From positions 839 to 8,652 of the forward strand of contig NZ_RCMC01000199.1 in assembly GCF_011319475.1 (NCBI RefSeq): 7,814 nucleotides of DNA. The letters are read 5' to 3'. Each line of letters begins with the position of its first letter. Within the stretch, counting starts at the first letter, position 1. A model generated the notes under the pieces. It made no database searches and was not told the origin of the DNA. It saw nothing but the letters and a program-made list of their open reading frames with translations. Made by a program: the position numbers and the translations under genes. The DNA comes from Candidatus Nitrosotalea sp. FS. Its GTDB lineage: Archaea; Thermoproteota; Nitrososphaeria; Nitrososphaerales; Nitrosopumilaceae. Shown here piece after piece: positions 5,768-7,814 of the stretch.

Positions 5768-6313
5768 TTTTAGCATTCTTGCCGATGCTCCCCAGATCAA
5801 ATGAGTCTCAAACTTGAAAGTATGCATCTCTAGGATCGATTTGTGTAATGGATCCTTGTCATTTTCAATTGTTTGTAAAAGTGAAAGCAATGGAATTCTC
5901 AGAACCGAAGCAATTTCAGAATTTGTCAAAATTTTTGGCAGTTTATCCAGTATTGCAATAAATGGAGTTATCGTAAAACCAGAGTTTAGGGTTGTAACTG
6001 GCTTTAGCTGCCCAACAATTATTGACCGTGAAATATCTATCCCCAATTCCTCCCTTGTCTCCCTGATTGCAGTCTCAAGTAGATCATTATCTTTTTCCTC
6101 CCAGGTTCCACCAGGAAAGGATATCTCACCTGCATGATGATTCATTGTTTTTGGTCTCTCAGTCATTAGTACCATAGGCTCATCACCAAATACAATTATC
6201 ATGACTGCCGCAATTTTATTTTTAGAGCCACTTGGAGGTTCTGCAACTATTCCACTTGACAAGATCTGTTTTAGATTTGCAGCATCCAATGTTTTGTTAT
6301 GGTCACGATTCAT
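5741..6313 (-). CDS. Nudix hydrolase, CoA-pyrophosphatase (NUDT7/8-like) type
   Basis: Hydrolyses a nucleoside-diphosphate-linked substrate, probably CoA or an acyl-CoA, to 4'-phosphopantetheine derivatives and 3',5'-ADP. In the 190 residues the Nudix core starts near residue 33. The CoA-type segment LMTERPKTMNHHAGEISFPG at 49-68 is followed by Gly69, close to the UPF0035 pattern LLTxR[SA]xxxRxxxGxxxFPGG. It departs at Pro54 (usually Ser/Ala) and Asn58 (usually Arg). The Mg-binding helix is at 84-92, RETREELGI, with Glu85, Glu88 and Glu89. Length fits the family. The ATG at 6313 is 33 nt below the metH stop on the same strand, so co-transcription is likely; a TATA-like ACATAT overlapping the metH end could give it a separate start. 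CoA specificity is tentative because of the two substitutions. Confidence 0.85.
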   Translation of the reverse strand: MNRDHNKTLDAANLKQILSSGIVAEPPSGSKNKIAAVMIIVFGDEPMVLMTERPKTMNHHAGEISFPGGTWEEKDNDLLETAIRETREELGIDISRSIIVGQLKPVTTLNSGFTITPFIAILDKLPKILTNSEIASVLRIPLLSLLQTIENDKDPLHKSILEMHTFKFETHLIWGASARMLKQIHDKILS

Positions 6314-6345
6314 TATTGTCTTTTATCATTTTGTGATATGTATTA

Positions 6346-7814
6346 CTATAGAGTAAAGTACTCAGCTTCAGGATGATGAACAACAATGGCAGCGGTAGAT
6401 TGTTCAGGAATTATTTGACCTGCCTCGGTAAGAGTCATGCCAGATTTTTGTGGCTCTAACAGTTTCCACACAATATGATGTTGGGATACATCCGGACAGC
6501 TTGGATATCCCCAGCTGTATCGCAATCCTCGTTTATCGCCAATTTTGAGATCTTCTCTAATTTTGTGGTTTATCCATTCTGCCATTGCCTCTGCAGTCTC
6601 TACTGCAATCCCATGTAGATAGTAAGCATCAGTGTATCGGTCTTCTTTATTCCATTTGTCTATCAGATCAGATACTTTAGTCCCCACGGTAACTGCTTGA
6701 AATGCAACCACGTCATCCTTTCCAAAATAATCGGTAAGACAGAGATGTTTTGATTTTGAGGAACGTGGAAAATCAAATAATAATTTCTCACCATTTGGAT
6801 GGTCTACTACCAGTTTTCCATCTTTGTTGTGGCATGCAAAGTAACCGTATACTGCACTTGGTTCAAATAATTTTTCATCAACTATCTTCTTTTTCCACTC
6901 TTGGAACAATACCTCATGTTCCTGTTCTGAATCCTTGGCAGACTGACCCCTAACTCCCCATGATAAAACAAACAGTGATTTTTTGTTTAGATATTTCCAG
7001 ATTTCATTGAGATCAATGTCTTTTGGCTCCAATCGAATTACATTATTTAAATTAGTACAAACTGGCGGCGTCACTGGAACAATTCCACTGTGAGCAAATT
7101 CTGATACCTCTACTTTTTCAAAAGTTGGCTCCTTCCATTTTTCAATTTTTTCATGCCACTCTTGGATAAATTGTTGTTTTTCAGGTGACACTAGTTTATC
7201 CATCATTTTTAATCCATCAAACATTGTCTTGCAGTAAAATACACCCGAAGTGTAAATTCCACCTTCCTTTGCAACTCTATTGATATAGTTAGAGTTGATT
7301 GCAGCTCCTCCACAAAGAACAGGAATTTTCATGTTGTTCTTTCTTGCATGTTCCACAAAGTACTGCATCTGTTTTGATGTTGATACCAATAATGCAGAAA
7401 GACCAATTGCATCAGCATTTACTTCCTCGATTTTTTCAATAAATTTTTGCATTGGCACCTGCTTGCCAAGATCATATACAGTATATCCATTATTTTCAAA
7501 GATTGTCTTTACAAGATTTTTGCCAATGTCATGAACATCACCATAAACTGTTCCAAGTACCAATCGTCCCTTGCTTGATCCTTCCTCTTTTAACAGATAT
7601 TTTTCAAGTTCTGCAACAGATGCCTTCATGCATTCTGCAGACTTGAGCACAAACGGCAAGATTAGTTCTCCTGAACCGAACTTGTCACCTACTTCTTTCA
7701 TTGCAGGTAAAAGATCCTCGTTAAGCGTAACAATAGCAGCCTGATGAGTCATGTCTCTTGGTGCATCAATCTCTAGTCTACCATTTTTTTCCACAAGGCC
7801 AAACTTGGCAGTGA
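6346..7814 (-). CDS. metH: Cobalamin-dependent methionine synthase, C-terminal part (cap, B12-binding and activation domains); 5' end outside window
   Basis: Methylates homocysteine to methionine using methylcobalamin. The frame is open to the right edge (codons before the GTG at 7794 read ...TAKFGL), so the true start is beyond the window and the GTG is not the start. Counting from that GTG: a B12 cap helix bundle at about 25-72 (LLPAMKEVGDKFGSGELILP); the B12-binding Rossmann domain at about 77-200 with all three signatures, DVHDIG at 86-91 (His88, the lower axial cobalt ligand), SAL at 133-135 and GG at 162-163; then the reactivation domain at about 240-482 with the SAM-binding RYSWGYPSCP, equivalent to RxxxGYxxxP. 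The last 30 residues (MTLTEAGQIIPEQS) match the end of E. coli MetH. Whether homocysteine- and folate-binding domains are fused upstream or encoded separately cannot be seen. It fits an organism that makes or imports cobalamin. Confidence 0.93.
   Translation of the reverse strand, partial: TAKFGLVEKNGRLEIDAPRDMTHQAAIVTLNEDLLPAMKEVGDKFGSGELILPFVLKSAECMKASVAELEKYLLKEEGSSKGRLVLGTVYGDVHDIGKNLVKTIFENNGYTVYDLGKQVPMQKFIEKIEEVNADAIGLSALLVSTSKQMQYFVEHARKNNMKIPVLCGGAAINSNYINRVAKEGGIYTSGVFYCKTMFDGLKMMDKLVSPEKQQFIQEWHEKIEKWKEPTFEKVEVSEFAHSGIVPVTPPVCTNLNNVIRLEPKDIDLNEIWKYLNKKSLFVLSWGVRGQSAKDSEQEHEVLFQEWKKKIVDEKLFEPSAVYGYFACHNKDGKLVVDHPNGEKLLFDFPRSSKSKHLCLTDYFGKDDVVAFQAVTVGTKVSDLIDKWNKEDRYTDAYYLHGIAVETAEAMAEWINHKIREDLKIGDKRGLRYSWGYPSCPDVSQHHIVWKLLEPQKSGMTLTEAGQIIPEQSTAAIVVHHPEAEYFTL

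Noticed and set aside
6324..6363. Small inverted repeats near the metH stop: TATCA/TGATA (6324-6338) and GAGTA/TACTC (6351-6363)
   Set aside because: Only 5-bp stems, common by chance in A/T-rich DNA; noted as possible weak signals for metH termination but not claimed as features.
1..7814. Search for an unknown system, mobile element, CRISPR array, tRNA or riboswitch
   Set aside because: All substantial frames belong to known families, spacers are about 140 bp or less, and no transposase, phage, toxin-antitoxin or defence gene, repeat-spacer array or cloverleaf is visible.

Overview
The window looks like a piece of chromosome from an ammonia-oxidising archaeon (Nitrososphaerota/Thaumarchaeota), most like the Nitrosopumilus/Nitrosarchaeum group. 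The reasons are: an archaeal two-cupredoxin NirK with a signal segment; archaeal ribosomal proteins L39e and L31e; a thaumarchaeal-type FtsZ-like protein with a broken GTP-binding loop; an archaeal MiaB-like tRNA methylthiotransferase; A/T-rich DNA; and several TATA-like boxes about 26-29 nt before start codons, which fits leaderless mRNAs. No mobile element, CRISPR array, tRNA or rRNA is visible, and there is no gene-free stretch longer than about 100 bases.

Layout: (1) 1-1122, minus strand: nirK, whose 3' end lies beyond the left edge. (2) 1123-1258: divergent promoter region. (3) 1259-3892, plus strand: a class II fumarase and a tRNA t6A methylthiotransferase, 3 nt apart and probably co-transcribed. 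(4) 3967-4920, plus strand: ftsZ-like gene with its own TATA box and flanking direct repeats. (5) 4921-4983: short convergent spacer. (6) 4984-5686, minus strand: rpl39e-rpl31e, 1 nt apart. L39e is only 52 codons, and L31e carries a 95-residue Lys/Glu tail. (7) 5741-6313, minus strand: Nudix hydrolase of the CoA-pyrophosphatase type, with a strong inverted repeat around its stop codon. (8) 6346-7814, minus strand: C-terminal half of cobalamin-dependent methionine synthase (metH), whose 5' end lies beyond the right edge.

Most of the window is core chromosome: nitrogen metabolism (NirK), the TCA cycle (FumC), translation (methylthiotransferase, L39e, L31e) and one-carbon/B12 metabolism (MetH). 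I did not find an unknown multi-gene system. The items most worth a second look are the degenerate FtsZ, the charged tail on L31e, the stem-loop at the Nudix stop codon, and paired repeats upstream of nirK and ftsZ.
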